Shown: positions 6,033 through 6,043 of the stretch, one piece after another
Layout of the letters: every line of letters starts with the position of its first letter
Numbering within the stretch: the first letter of the stretch is position 1
Origin: an uncultured Oscillospiraceae bacterium
Lineage (GTDB): Bacteria; Bacillota; Clostridia; Oscillospirales; Acutalibacteraceae
DNA length: 6,043 nucleotides
Direction: 5' to 3'
NCBI GenBank assembly: GCA_902478455.1
Contig: CABSLJ010000154.1
Span: forward strand, 1 to 6,043
Notes under the pieces: generated by a model
The model's input: the letters and a program-made list of their open reading frames with translations, nothing else
Told to the model about the DNA's origin: nothing
The model's database searches: none
Program-made: the position numbers and the translations under genes

Positions 6033-6043
6033 AATGAAACCGC

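Noticed and set aside
1..6043. Possible CRISPR array, tRNA, rRNA, transposase or toxin-antitoxin pair
   Set aside because: No regularly spaced direct repeats, cloverleaf-like segment, rRNA-like segment or transposase motifs were recognised. The two small genes do not resemble any toxin-antitoxin family I know.

Overview
The window looks like chromosomal DNA of a low-to-mid GC Bacillota (Firmicutes), most likely a Clostridia/Oscillospirales-type anaerobe. This is inferred from purine-rich AGGAGG-type ribosome binding sites ahead of nearly every gene, sigma-A-like promoters, a lipoprotein-type DUF885 protein, a PcrA/UvrD-like helicase with a C-terminal Tudor-like domain, and small proteins without recognised names. 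No species can be named from the sequence alone.

Layout. Positions 1-179 hold a perfect 7-bp-arm dyad and an extended -10 promoter leading to a 590-residue secreted lipoprotein of the DUF885 family (180-1952, plus strand), a putative zinc-metallopeptidase-like protein with an HEGYPGH motif. Positions 1953-2501 contain no intact gene. They hold a short A/T terminator-like hairpin, two adjacent strong inverted repeats (2010-2028 and 2027-2087), a decayed C-terminal remnant of a sugar-phosphate isomerase/epimerase (2130-2395, plus) frameshifted in a run of A, and a nested hairpin (2400-2466) with a T-rich tail.

The right part of the window is all on the minus strand. Reading in the direction of transcription: a sigma-A promoter with an overlapping dyad (6004-6032), a 97-residue acidic protein of unknown function (5940-5647), and a 142-residue all-helical protein of unknown function (5587-5159), ending at a hairpin terminator (5126-5092). 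A second promoter (about 5046) then leads to a 102-residue small GNAT-type acetyltransferase (5006-4698), followed after 36 bases by a UvrD/PcrA-like DNA helicase of 719 residues (4661-2502). The helicase runs convergently towards the isomerase remnant and the DUF885 gene.

The window therefore holds two probable minus-strand transcription units (two small unknown proteins; acetyltransferase plus helicase), one plus-strand lipoprotein gene, and a degenerate spacer between them. I do not see a defence system, CRISPR array, intact mobile element or RNA gene. The most notable points are the eroded isomerase with its palindromic flank and the pair of small uncharacterised proteins behind a good promoter.
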